Assembly: GCF_003259255.1 (NCBI RefSeq)
Contig: NZ_QGOL01000003.1
Span: 1 to 64,000 of the forward strand
DNA length: 64,000 nt
Direction: 5' to 3'
Source of the DNA: Algoriphagus litoralis
GTDB taxonomy: Bacteria > Bacteroidota > Bacteroidia > Cytophagales > Cyclobacteriaceae
The position numbers were made by a program, and so were the translations under genes. Positions 20,163-28,556 of this stretch are shown here, one piece after another; position 1 is the first letter of the stretch, and each line of letters begins with the position of its first letter. The notes under the pieces were generated by a model that was not told where the DNA came from, ran no database searches, and saw nothing but the letters and a program-made list of their open reading frames with translations.

Positions 20163-20945
20163 CTAATCTTCGTTATTTTCCAAGGCTGCAGTAATTCTTT
20201 TCACCAAGGCTTTCGCTTCATAATTGCAAAGGATAAGGGCGGTGTAGATGAAGTTATGCCTAGCGTTTTTCTCAAAAAGTGTGTTTTTGGTGCTGATTTC
20301 AGCCAGACTTTCAAATATAGCCTGTGCATCTCCGGACTTTTGTGAACCGGGAAAATCCATGCTGATTTTTACTCCTGAATAATCCAGAAATTCCCGAGTG
20401 CTGATCAGGAGATTTTTCTCTAACACTTCATCAAACTCGCTTTTCTTTGTCGCTGCCAAAAGCTCCGTCTGATTGTTGAGATCCACACGTGCTTTAGTCG
20501 TCATGTAGTATTTGGACACCTCGGCGTAGAGCTCCTCATAGCCAATCAGCTTGGAATAGCTTGAATTTTGGATGTTTTGGAAGGACCTGTCGTTGATGGT
20601 GAAGGTCCAGTTTCCTTTAGCAACAGCCAGTCGGATCGAGTCCAGATCGTGTGGTTCAAACTCCTGCTTTTTCAACATCCAGTCTTCCAAAGCCAACTGG
20701 TTATCGATCTGTAGGAGCATTTTGGACAGATAGGCAGTGTCAGAGGCCAGATCGTCGAGCATGTCCCGCAAAAACAAGCTGGACTGATTGACAGCTTTGT
20801 TTCTTTCGGAATAATTATTTACCGCCACAGCGATCAGGATACCTATGACGACCAAAATGATCTCTCCGGTCGCATAGACCAAGTATTTGCTGACCCTATT
20901 TTCTGCCAGAAGTTTTCGTCTTATTTTTTGAAGGTAAGGTATCAT
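20163..20945 (-). CDS. DUF6090-like membrane-anchored protein
   Basis: 260 aa. N-terminal MIPYLQKIRRKLLAENRVSKYLVYATGEIILVVIG-type start: a basic amphipathic helix, then one transmembrane helix (about residues 25-46, ending AVAVNNYSE), then a helical extracytoplasmic domain to the end. This pattern is the hallmark of the DUF6090 family, of unknown function, often present in many copies in Bacteroidota. The start at 20945 is preferred to 20966 because relatives start with M-I/K-x-x-x-K-I-R. Lies 242 bases upstream of the EutBC gene in the same direction; co-transcription is uncertain. Confidence 0.8.
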   Translation of the reverse strand: MIPYLQKIRRKLLAENRVSKYLVYATGEIILVVIGILIAVAVNNYSERNKAVNQSSLFLRDMLDDLASDTAYLSKMLLQIDNQLALEDWMLKKQEFEPHDLDSIRLAVAKGNWTFTINDRSFQNIQNSSYSKLIGYEELYAEVSKYYMTTKARVDLNNQTELLAATKKSEFDEVLEKNLLISTREFLDYSGVKISMDFPGSQKSGDAQAIFESLAEISTKNTLFEKNARHNFIYTALILCNYEAKALVKRITAALENNED

Positions 20946-21222
20946 GCCTGAGATCGAATAGCTCAATATCCATGATTTACACCACTTTATTGCAAAGGAC
21001 TTGGTTTTTGTGAATCAAACTTAAATGGAAATATGCTATCTGAATCATCTTTAGCTGGCTCAAGTCATTTCTGGATCCTTATTTTGGCTCCAAGCAAACT
21101 TCAGTTCAATTTTTAGCTGGTAAAAACAGCAATTGCTTTTGGAAAGAAAGATGCAAGGGATGATTTCAGTTGATCCAATACGAATGACGCCAAAAGACCC
21201 CGAAAAGAAAAATTAATCGGCT

Positions 21223-21837
21223 TTACTTCGAACTTGAAAACCAATCTACTCCCATCCGGATCGCCAGAAAAGGAGAAATAATCAGCAAGGACCCCCAGCG
21301 ATTTTCAGGAGTGAAAATGCCGGGATAGTTTTTCACCACAAAAAACATCAAAATGCCTCCCAGGATAATGGAAATATGAATCACAATCATATTCAGCGTA
21401 AATCCCCCAAAACTGACCGAAAGTGGGGCTTGCCGCTGATGCAGGTAGATCCGCTCCAGCAGAACAAAGATCAGGTTGGCATTGAAAAACCAGTTCTGGA
21501 ACGTCAGAATCTCCAGATTGACAAAAGATAGCTCCTGATCGTCCCAAGTGGCTATCAGTGCAAAAAACACCACGAGAAAAACCCAATAAATTCCCATCAG
21601 GAAAAGCGAGGAGCCTATTCCCCCGTTTTCAGTCACTTGTGCATTGGGATTAAACTTTACAGCAATTCGGTCCACGAGGATCCGAATGAGCTCATTCCAC
21701 CAAAAGAAATACAGAATGTAGAAAACGGTGCTCTGACCTTGGACAATCGAGGCTGCCGTGATGCAGGTAAAGATCAGAAAGTCCCATTTTCGGTAGTTTC
21801 GGATCGGTTGATGAAAAAGGGAAAGGAGTCGATTCAA
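21223..21837 (-). CDS. Polytopic membrane protein (204 aa), unknown function (DUF6498-like?)
   Basis: About five to six hydrophobic segments (near 20-40, 42-55, 80-98, 113-132, 145-168, 180-195). A short basic N-terminus (MNRLLSLFHQPIRNYRKW) suggests an internal amino end. The layout resembles DUF6498 proteins, but I cannot confirm the family. Its 5' end faces the LytTR regulator gene, so the two genes are divergent with about 185 bases between starts. Confidence 0.6.
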   Translation of the reverse strand: MNRLLSLFHQPIRNYRKWDFLIFTCITAASIVQGQSTVFYILYFFWWNELIRILVDRIAVKFNPNAQVTENGGIGSSLFLMGIYWVFLVVFFALIATWDDQELSFVNLEILTFQNWFFNANLIFVLLERIYLHQRQAPLSVSFGGFTLNMIVIHISIILGGILMFFVVKNYPGIFTPENRWGSLLIISPFLAIRMGVDWFSSSK

Positions 21838-22021
21838 CAGGATGGATTTAAATCACTCAAGGTAATTCCCGTTTTCGAATTTTGAATGACAAAGACTTGA
21901 AAAACGGTTGGTTTTTTTCTTAAAGGTAAAAATGCAAGGTCACTTTCACTTGGTTCAGATTTGGAAGTTCTCATTCCACTCTTTTGGGTATATTTCGAAC
22001 GTACTAAATGACGTTTTTTCT

Positions 22022-22888
22022 ATGTGGGTGATCCAATTGCTCAAAGAACCCTATCCTTTAAATTCGATCCGAAAGATGACTTGGTTTGGGGCCTTGGTAG
22101 CAGTTTTTGTCTTCCTGTTTTTGTCTTTTTTCCAGCCTTTCGGGCTAGGAGCTGAGTCGCTGGACGGCCTGTTGAAAGTGACGGCTTCGTATGGACTGAT
22201 CACTTTCGCTACGATTGCTTTGGGGACAGTTTCTATGCGCAAACTTTTCCCGGGATATTTTCAGGAGAATCACTGGGTCTTTGGAAGGGAACTCCTCATT
22301 ACGCTGTTTAACTTTTTCCTCATCGGCGTATTCAACACACTCTATTCCGATTACATGTTTTCCATCGGGCTTACGCTCAGGGGATTCCTTTACTTCCAAT
22401 TGTATACCTTGGGCGTCGGGTTTTTTCCCATCATCTTTTTCATGATGCTCAAATACACCCATTTGCTTCGGGCAAATACCCGATCCGCAAGCGATCTTTC
22501 AGGTAGTATTTCCAAAGCAAAGGAAATCACAAATCCACCCTCAGATGCTAAAATCCAAATCCATTCTGAACTCAAAAAAGATGACTTGGAGATCTACGCA
22601 GCGGATTTGGTGTATGCGGAGACTGCCGATAATTATGTGGCCGTCTATCATTTGCTCGAAGGCAAACTCCAAAAATCGCTGGTGAGAAGTACTCTTGGAA
22701 GACTGGAAAATGACCTGGAAGGCTATCCTAGGCTGATCCGTTGCCATCGGGCGTTTTTGGTCAATTTGGATTATTTGGAAAGCTTCCGTGGCAATGCCCA
22801 AGGCCTGCAACTTAGGCTGAAACATAGTCAAAATGAGATCCCCGTTTCGCGGAATATGGTGGCCAAAATCAAAAATCTGCTGGAATAA
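22022..22888 (+). CDS. LytTR-family transcriptional regulator with N-terminal membrane domain
   Basis: A DNA-binding regulator anchored in the membrane. From the chosen ATG at 22022: four hydrophobic helices in about residues 20-145, a linker, then a LytTR domain (about 175-288) with the typical DLVYAETADNYVAVYH, LIRCHRAFLVNLDYLESFRG and IPVSRNMVAKIKNLL segments. There is no receiver domain, so it should respond to a membrane-borne signal or self-regulate. The frame is open to 21908, but the extra residues precede the natural helix and no promoter would fit. Just after the stop lie four repeated boxes before the next gene (22886-22966), which are candidate LytTR binding sites. Confidence 0.85.
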   Translation: MWVIQLLKEPYPLNSIRKMTWFGALVAVFVFLFLSFFQPFGLGAESLDGLLKVTASYGLITFATIALGTVSMRKLFPGYFQENHWVFGRELLITLFNFFLIGVFNTLYSDYMFSIGLTLRGFLYFQLYTLGVGFFPIIFFMMLKYTHLLRANTRSASDLSGSISKAKEITNPPSDAKIQIHSELKKDDLEIYAADLVYAETADNYVAVYHLLEGKLQKSLVRSTLGRLENDLEGYPRLIRCHRAFLVNLDYLESFRGNAQGLQLRLKHSQNEIPVSRNMVAKIKNLLE

Positions 22889-22966
22889 ATCGTGTTCCTT
22901 AGCCCAGAAATCGTGCATTTTAGCCCAATTCGAGCTATTTATCCCAAAACCTTTCCATGTATCCCA
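22886..22966 (+). promoter_or_regulatory. Four phased direct repeats, possible LytTR binding array
   Basis: TTAGCCCA at 22899 and 22920, TTATCCCA at 22939 and GTATCCCA at 22959: starts are 21, 19 and 20 bases apart, about two helical turns. In the first two units AAATCGTG also repeats (22888 and 22908). LytTR regulators are known to bind direct repeats about two turns apart. The array ends 57 bases before the next ATG and begins over the stop codon of the regulator gene. Confidence 0.5.
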
Positions 22967-23022
22967 GCTATTTTTAACTGATTGAGAGGGCGCATAAGTT
23001 TGACAAAAAAACGACAAGACTT

Positions 23023-23685
23023 ATGCTTTACCAATCCTTACTTATCCTTCACATCATCTCGGGCTTTTTGGCATTACTCACTGGAGCGATGGCCATGAGC
23101 GCTGCCAAAGGCCAAAAGAATCATCTAAAATCAGGAAAGTGGTACGTGTACCTGATGTATGTCGTCGGGCTTTCTGCGATCCTGATGACCGGACTCAAAC
23201 CCAATCCTTTCCTTTTCACCGTTGGTGTTTTTACGCTCTATCTGACCTATACCGGTCAGCGCTCGATCTTTTACTTTCGGCTCAAAGAAGCCTATGCTAC
23301 AGGTTGGAAAGATCTCTTGCCGATCAGCATTGCCTTGATCGTGTCTGCAGGAATGGTGATTCAGCCCATTTACACCATGCTGGAGACTGGGACTTTCTAT
23401 GTCTCCGTGATGGGAGTTTTTGGACTTATTCTGTTGATCTCTGCGCTTCGGGACCTGAGCAAGATCTTGCATAGCCGGATATTTCAACCCAATGACAAGA
23501 CTTGGCTGATCAAGCACATCGGGATGATCGGAGGAGCGTATATCGCTACCTTGACCGCCTTTTTGGTGACGAATGTGACCATCAATCCGGGTTGGGTGGT
23601 ATGGCTTGCGCCGACTTTGGTAGGTTCATTTCTGATTGCCAAAGCCTCCAGAGACTGGAAGAAGAAACTGAAAATCCATTCCTAA
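23023..23685 (+). CDS. Integral membrane protein (DUF2306-like)
   Basis: 220 aa with about six to seven hydrophobic segments. His10 in LLILHIISGF and a HLKSGKWYVYLMY segment, plus WLIKHIGMIGGAYIATLTAFLV, resemble the uncharacterised DUF2306-type membrane proteins of Bacteroidota; histidines in helices could bind a metal or heme, but this is speculation. Probably the target of the LytTR regulator just upstream, because four phased repeats lie directly before it. Starts at ATG 23023 after TTATG in a short leader. Confidence 0.7.
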   Translation: MLYQSLLILHIISGFLALLTGAMAMSAAKGQKNHLKSGKWYVYLMYVVGLSAILMTGLKPNPFLFTVGVFTLYLTYTGQRSIFYFRLKEAYATGWKDLLPISIALIVSAGMVIQPIYTMLETGTFYVSVMGVFGLILLISALRDLSKILHSRIFQPNDKTWLIKHIGMIGGAYIATLTAFLVTNVTINPGWVVWLAPTLVGSFLIAKASRDWKKKLKIHS

Positions 23686-23767
23686 GTCGCTTCCATCCGC
23701 TGAATTCATCAGCAAAGCTTTTAGCCAATTTTAGCTCTAGCTTTTCAGCAACCAAAATCCCGCAATC

Positions 23768-24616
23768 ATGCAAAAATTCCTTCCTACCTGCTGCTTAATT
23801 TTACTACCATTCCTCGTTCAGGCAGAATACCTGATCCGTGGCAAGGTAACTGACGAACAGGATCGCCCGATTCCATTTGTGAATGTCGGCTTCGTAGGGA
23901 CTTCTATAGGTACGGTGTCGACGGTGGAGGGTGAGTTTGCACTTTACCTGAGCGAAATGCCGGATCAGAGCATTCCGCTGCGAATTTCCTGTATGGGTTT
24001 TGAGCCTATGGAGGTAAAGCTTACCGAGGAAAGTTTTGAGGAACCCCTGCATTTCCAACTGAAGGAAAACCTCATTCAACTGCAGGAGGCGGTGGTTAAA
24101 TCAGGCGCCTTACAGACCAAAACGTACGGAAACGAGGATGAAAAAACTGCCATGAAGACCAATTTGGCGATCAGTTCCCAGCCCGGAATGAATCTGGGTG
24201 CGGAAATCGGCCGAAAGTTCCGATTGGGCGATGGGCCAAACTATGTCTCAAGTCTAAAATTTTTTGTGGCATTCAACAATTTTGATTCGCTGATGATCCG
24301 GGTGAATTTCTACGAACTCGAATCCGGCAAACCTTCCAAAGTGCTAAACCCAAAACCGATTCTGAGAGAAGTGGTGGGCCATAAAAGTGGCTGGGTGACG
24401 TTTGACTTGGAAGATGAAAATCTGGTGCTTAGCGGCAGCATCGTGGCCAGTATCGAGTGGGTAGGGGCCAGCAATCGTGGGAATGCCTTTGGGCTGAATA
24501 TTTCCATGCCGGCAGTATTTCAAACCCACTATTACAAATATGGAGCGCAAAATACCTGGAAAGTCTTTCCCAATATGTCGTCCTCGATGGTGCTGGTTGT
24601 GGAGAGGGAGGATTAG
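23768..24616 (+). CDS. Exported CarboxypepD_reg-like domain protein
   Basis: 282 aa. Signal peptide (1-19, ending LVQA), a CarboxypepD_reg-like beta domain (about 20-110; IRGKVTDEQDRPIPFVNVGF, STVEGEFALYL), then a C-terminal beta-rich domain of unknown type (about 130-280). Periplasmic or outer-membrane location is likely; function unknown. Lies 82 bases after the preceding membrane-protein gene, so co-transcription is possible. Confidence 0.75.
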   Translation: MQKFLPTCCLILLPFLVQAEYLIRGKVTDEQDRPIPFVNVGFVGTSIGTVSTVEGEFALYLSEMPDQSIPLRISCMGFEPMEVKLTEESFEEPLHFQLKENLIQLQEAVVKSGALQTKTYGNEDEKTAMKTNLAISSQPGMNLGAEIGRKFRLGDGPNYVSSLKFFVAFNNFDSLMIRVNFYELESGKPSKVLNPKPILREVVGHKSGWVTFDLEDENLVLSGSIVASIEWVGASNRGNAFGLNISMPAVFQTHYYKYGAQNTWKVFPNMSSSMVLVVERED

Positions 24617-24634
24617 GCTTACATATGAGGTTGG

Positions 24635-24690
24635 ATCATGACCCTTCCACTACGCTCAGGGTGAGATGAAACTTCGCGGAGAGGGTGTAA
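24635..24690 (+). repeat. Short interspersed repeat fragment
   Basis: GACCCTTCCACTACGCTCAGGGTGA contains an ACCCT / AGGGT hairpin and the ACT-CGCTC wording seen in the family B elements near 31 kb. Weak, by-eye relation only. Confidence 0.3.
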
Positions 24691-24737
24691 AAATTGAGCA
24701 TTACTCGATAACAGCAAAAAATAGTTTTTGAGATTGA

Positions 24738-24769
24738 AAGAAAAGGCTGTCAACATATGCTGACAGCCT
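24738..24769 (-). terminator. Terminator for the minus-strand 172-aa gene
   Basis: AGGCTGTCA / TGACAGCCT 9-bp stem with an 8-base loop; on the minus strand it is followed by TTTTCTTTC. Confidence 0.7.
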
Positions 24770-24786
24770 GTTTAGTATATAGTCAA

Positions 24787-25305
24787 TTAGCTATTGGAAG
24801 CACCTATGAGAATCAATAGGAGGACAAAGCCAGCTGCCCAGCCAGCACCTGCTGCTCCGAGGTTTTTACCCTTTGCTTTTTTGTTGTACCCTTCTCTATA
24901 CTCTAGGTTCTTGTATTTTTCTTCTCCCACAATGGCGAGGTTTGGTTCTTTCGCATCAGTTACCGCTACGATAATGAATCCGATCGCACCTCCGAAAAAT
25001 CCAGCACAAAAGTTTCCTCCAAACCTCTTGTGGTGTATTTGAGCGTCAGCGATGCCCTGTAGGTACATCGATTCTTGGAGTTCTTTTAGCTTCTCCACAT
25101 TTGCTACCTTGACAAATTCGACTTCCTCAGGAGATAGCTTAATTTCACTTTGAATACCTTTTGTTTTCTGGAATACGAGTTCTCCTTGGCTGACGCTGAT
25201 AAGTTCGCCTTTGACTTTGGTTCCGTCTTTCAATACCAAAATATCTTTGGCATACAAACTGAAACAATTAACTAAAAGCAATAATACTAAACTAAATTTT
25301 TTCAT
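24787..25305 (-). CDS. Exported protein with small beta domain and C-terminal membrane segments
   Basis: 172 aa, unknown function. Signal peptide (1-19, LYAK). Residues 20-65 (DILVLKDGTKVKGELISVSQGELVF) look like the small SH3-like sheet seen in several Bacteroidota proteins. Two glycine-rich hydrophobic segments follow (about 96-113 and 150-168, FCAGFFGGAIGFIIVAV and AGAGWAAGFVLLLILIG), so the protein is likely held in a membrane. Starts the AT-rich minus-strand series. Confidence 0.65.
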   Translation of the reverse strand: MKKFSLVLLLLVNCFSLYAKDILVLKDGTKVKGELISVSQGELVFQKTKGIQSEIKLSPEEVEFVKVANVEKLKELQESMYLQGIADAQIHHKRFGGNFCAGFFGGAIGFIIVAVTDAKEPNLAIVGEEKYKNLEYREGYNKKAKGKNLGAAGAGWAAGFVLLLILIGASNS

Positions 25306-25423
25306 TTTTTAAAATTTGTTTATAGGTTACGCAGCTAAAGTATTTAAAAATCTGAATTAGTTTTCAAAAGGAACTAAAAAAAACTTTAAAAATTTTTATG
25401 GATAAGGGTTTCCCATTGAAAAT

Positions 25424-25484
25424 GAACCGAATTACAAATTCAAAAGGATAAGAGGGTGTACTTGCGAATTACACCCAGCGTCAG
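25424..25484. repeat. Short two-hairpin repeat, family D, copy 1
   Basis: CGAATTACAAATTC (GAATT-ACA-AATTC) followed by GGGTGT ... ACACCC and CAGCGTCAG. The same order recurs at 27555-27615, and the first half alone at 26870-26900; each copy sits between two genes of the AT-rich island. Confidence 0.6.
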
Positions 25485-25492
25485 GTTTTTTT

Positions 25493-25888
25493 CTATTTAT
25501 GTTCTTCAGGTTTTACAAATAGGCAAAATAGGATTGTCAAGAGTAGTAAAAAGAAAGTTGCAATCGGGAAGTAGTTAATATAGGCCATCAATCCACCCAT
25601 TAATATATGTAAAAACGCGATCTGATACTTTTTTGATACAATGTCTTTGGTTCCTTCTGACTTTATTACTAAAAAAATGACTGTTATAAGTAGGAAGGAT
25701 CCTCCAAATCCTAGCGAAAGTTCTGGAGTGAATTCTTTGGAATTTGATAAGTAAAAAAGTTGATGGGATTTTGGATGAATAAATTCGTTTGGATAGTTGG
25801 TCAAGTAAACCGTAAGCTGAGATAGAGCCAGCAAGAAGTTCAGGCTTATCATCAAGAAAATGAAAAAATTATTTGAAGTTTTGATCAT
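25493..25888 (-). CDS. Small membrane protein (131 aa), unknown
   Basis: Four hydrophobic helices (about 8-30, 55-77, 88-103, 106-125) with short charged loops. No recognisable family. AT-rich with lysine and asparagine codons unlike the GC-richer housekeeping genes nearby. Separate transcript likely, because family D repeat lies between it and the next downstream gene. Confidence 0.55.
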   Translation of the reverse strand: MIKTSNNFFIFLMISLNFLLALSQLTVYLTNYPNEFIHPKSHQLFYLSNSKEFTPELSLGFGGSFLLITVIFLVIKSEGTKDIVSKKYQIAFLHILMGGLMAYINYFPIATFFLLLLTILFCLFVKPEEHK

Positions 25889-25936
25889 AAAATAATCCTC
25901 GTAATGTATTAAAGCTTCTTTCCGATTTTAATCCTA

Positions 25937-26857
25937 TCAAATCTTGCCTACTGAAGCAACTTGATTTTTCTTTTGTGATTTTAATCGGTATCCAAATTGT
26001 TTCCCAATTCCGATAGTAAATTCTGAAAAAGTGCCCAAATCGTAATAGTTTAGAAAGAGATCAGCATACTTGGTGATAAATGTGGCGCGGGTATTTATTT
26101 CTGGTCTATTTTTGAACAGAGCCACTTTTCCAGTAACTAAAGTTCGAATCTTCGGCGTGTTTATCCAAGTTCCAATCCCTACAACCGGCGCTGAGAAAGT
26201 CTGACCAGCCATTGAATTTCTTTCATCAAAATTCATTCTGCTATAGCCTCCAATCAATCTGAGATTCCCATAGTTAAAATTGGTTTCCAAAGAACTGATA
26301 ACTGATCTGAATTCGGTATAATTAATTCTGCCATGGTAGAAGTTTAGATCAAGGTCAAAATCACAGTTAAAAATAAAATGTTTGTATTCAGCTTTCGCAG
26401 TAAAAAAATTGTTGTCCCGAAGATCAGATTGAAGAGAAAATCCAGCAGTAAGAGTTCCCTTGCTAAAAGTGGGAAATGCAAAGTCAATTTGTCCGCCGAT
26501 TGGATTATTCAGGACTCCACTTAAGGCATATACTCCAATACTCTGGGCGTCAAAGAAATCTCTATTGCAGTCCGACTTCAAAGTAATCGTAAGGAAATCT
26601 TCGCTTTTTATAGAAACCTTCTTTATGCTATAGCCGACAAATGAAACTTCCAGAATAGCATTTGGATGGCTAACAGATAATTGGAAATTGCCATCCAAAT
26701 CAGCTATTGTTCCATTTTCAGTTCCATGTTCTAGAATCTTTGCCCCTGGAACCCCCTGTTTATCAAATTGATCTATAATTTTCCCCTTTACCCTGAATTG
26801 TGCTTGACAATAGGATGCAGAGAAAAAGAAAAAAAGAAAGAGTAGTTTTCTATTCAT
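25937..26857 (-). CDS. Exported CarboxypepD_reg-like protein with beta-rich C-terminal part
   Basis: About 306 aa from the ATG at 26857 (MNRKLLFLFFFFSASYCQAQ is a clear signal peptide; the longer frame to 26905 hides it). Residues 18-100 form a CarboxypepD_reg-like domain (VKGKIIDQFDKQGVPGAKIL, DLDGNFQL). The rest alternates hydrophobic and polar residues with many aromatic turns (TLTAGFSLQSD, FNYGNLRLIGGYSRM) as in a small outer-membrane beta barrel. Function unknown. Confidence 0.65.
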   Translation of the reverse strand: MNRKLLFLFFFFSASYCQAQFRVKGKIIDQFDKQGVPGAKILEHGTENGTIADLDGNFQLSVSHPNAILEVSFVGYSIKKVSIKSEDFLTITLKSDCNRDFFDAQSIGVYALSGVLNNPIGGQIDFAFPTFSKGTLTAGFSLQSDLRDNNFFTAKAEYKHFIFNCDFDLDLNFYHGRINYTEFRSVISSLETNFNYGNLRLIGGYSRMNFDERNSMAGQTFSAPVVGIGTWINTPKIRTLVTGKVALFKNRPEINTRATFITKYADLFLNYYDLGTFSEFTIGIGKQFGYRLKSQKKNQVASVGKI

Positions 26858-26869
26858 GAGGCATTTTAA

Positions 26870-26900
26870 GGATCGAATTACAAATTCGAAAGGAGTGAAT
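26870..26900. repeat. Family D repeat, partial copy
   Basis: GGATCGAATTACAAATTCGAAAGGA matches the first half of the 25.4 and 27.6 kb copies; TCGAATT/AATTCGA makes the hairpin longer here. The GGGTGT/ACACCC half is missing. Confidence 0.5.
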
Positions 26901-26913
26901 TTCAAACGCTTAT

Positions 26914-27519
26914 TTACTTAACTTCCATTACTATCATACCATAGGTGTATTTTCCAATTGGTAATCTTCCTCGAAAATTCTTAAAGGTTTCCCAAAGATC
27001 AAATTCCCTATTCACTGCATCCAGTATTTCCCTAACCTTTACAATCTCAGGAATGAGCTTGTCTTTATAATAATATTCCGATTCTGGTTCCCAATAGGAA
27101 TATTCTCGTTTAAAATCCCGTTTATCTATTGAAAATGATATTGTGGTTCCATCAAACCCTCTTATACAATCTGAAATCTCTTCACAATCTGGAATGTTTT
27201 CAAAATCCTTTTCCTTTAATTCAATAATTAACCTTTTTACGGTAGAACTTGGAATTTTTATTTGTTGAATCAATAATCTTGAGCGAGTTTTATTCCTTTC
27301 TACTTTCAGAATCATATTGGTTAAAAGCCCATCAAATTCTCCATTTTCGAACTCTATGAGTTCAAGGCTTTGATAATCCTCTATTTGAATTCGATAAATT
27401 TTTGTATGAATAAGACTATCAAACTCGACTGGTTTAAACTCAAATTGATTGTCTTTTTGCGCCCATGAAGGCATAGACCAAAAAAATAAATTAAGAATAA
27501 TAAACAGTAACTTTTTCAA
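26914..27519 (-). CDS. Exported hypothetical protein
   Basis: 201 aa with a signal peptide (1-20, MPSWAQ). The remainder is rich in charged residues and beta-prone segments (YRIQIEDYQSLELIEFENGEFDGLLTNMIL). An EDFENIPDCEEISDC segment holds three cysteines. No family recognised. AT-rich like its neighbours; spaced by family D repeats on both sides. Confidence 0.55.
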   Translation of the reverse strand: MKKLLFIILNLFFWSMPSWAQKDNQFEFKPVEFDSLIHTKIYRIQIEDYQSLELIEFENGEFDGLLTNMILKVERNKTRSRLLIQQIKIPSSTVKRLIIELKEKDFENIPDCEEISDCIRGFDGTTISFSIDKRDFKREYSYWEPESEYYYKDKLIPEIVKVREILDAVNREFDLWETFKNFRGRLPIGKYTYGMIVMEVK

Positions 27520-27554
27520 TATTTTAAAGAAAATTAAGTGATTGGGTGTCTATT

Positions 27555-27615
27555 GGATCTAATTGTAAATTTGGAAGGATAGTAGGGGGTGATTGCAAAT
27601 TACACCCTGCGTCAA
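27555..27615. repeat. Short two-hairpin repeat, family D, copy 2
   Basis: GGATCTAATTGTAAATTTGGAAGGAT, then GGGGGTGATTGCAAATTACACCC and TGCGTC, in the same order and direction as the 25.4 kb copy. Confidence 0.6.
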
Positions 27616-27691
27616 AAGAACTTCAAGACTAAAAGAAGTAGACTACGTTTAGGTGGGGGGTTGTCAATTGGCAAAATTTCGCGTACTAACA

Positions 27692-28447
27692 TTATTTAAT
27701 GACAATCACTTCTGAATGCCATCTTCTGTAGATAAATACTTTGTCAAATTTTGTTTCGAATTTTTTCTTAATCCTAACTTGGTTTATGTAGCTGTAAAAA
27801 TCTGCACCTTCGCCAATTAACAGCCAGTATTGATCGCAAATCTTATAATTCTTCAATGCTTTATCTTTTTTCAATAAAATGGAGCTTAGATTGTAGTCGG
27901 TGAAATCTGGAATTACTCCACCCTTTGATTCTGAATGTCTGGATTTTTCAAGAATATCAAATCTACTCATTTGAATACTTAAAACACTTTTTGGGAGTTT
28001 TCGATACCCTCTTTCAAGAAATTGTTGTTGAATGTGAAGAGGAGCTTTATTCCAATCCACATCTAGTTGCGCTAAACATTTTGATTCATATTGGTTTAAG
28101 TCTCCAAATTCCTCTATACAAACTTCAATTATATCATTAATTGTTGATTCAATTTGATTTTGTCTTAATGGGTTTTTGGTGTCCAATATAATATCCAAAT
28201 AAAATTTAAAAGATATTTTGGGTTCAAGTTTCTCGATTACTTTTTCATTAAACTTAATTTGGTATTCACTTTCTTTCATTAAGATTTCATCATATATACA
28301 TTCAGTAAGTTCAATTCCGATAATTTCTCCATTTGATGTTGTAAAAGTTACGTCAGGTTTATCATCATATAAAACTTTGCCGAGAGGCATATTTTTATAA
28401 TTTTCTTGGAATTTTTGAAATAGATGTATTTCCTCAAACTTGGTCAC
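27692..28447 (-). CDS. Hypothetical protein, possible PD-(D/E)XK-like nuclease fold
   Basis: 251 aa, cytoplasmic, no signal. Residues about 28-50 read KPDVTFTTSNGEIIGIELTE: a PD pair, a beta hairpin and an acidic strand GIELTE, the general order of a PD-(D/E)XK site, with Thr in place of the usual Lys. The rest is mixed alpha/beta and has no motif I know. A nuclease or defence-related role is speculation. Very AT-rich, no partner methylase or ATPase nearby. Start ATG 28447 is the only likely one. Confidence 0.5.
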   Translation of the reverse strand: MTKFEEIHLFQKFQENYKNMPLGKVLYDDKPDVTFTTSNGEIIGIELTECIYDEILMKESEYQIKFNEKVIEKLEPKISFKFYLDIILDTKNPLRQNQIESTINDIIEVCIEEFGDLNQYESKCLAQLDVDWNKAPLHIQQQFLERGYRKLPKSVLSIQMSRFDILEKSRHSESKGGVIPDFTDYNLSSILLKKDKALKNYKICDQYWLLIGEGADFYSYINQVRIKKKFETKFDKVFIYRRWHSEVIVIK

Positions 28448-28556
28448 TTTGTGTAAAAATTAATATATTATTAACAACTAGTCCTTATAGTTTGTTGTTT
28501 CTTTTTTAACTATTCAATATTGTGGTTTTGGTCAAGTATTTGAGTAGTAATGTCCT

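Noticed and set aside
22886..22966. CRISPR array
   Set aside because: Only four degenerate 8-base repeats with 11-13 base gaps and no cas genes; phasing fits regulator sites.
25424..27615. Integron attC sites between cassettes
   Set aside because: Repeats lack the attC core GTTRRRY sites and no integrase is near; simple hairpin repeats fit better.
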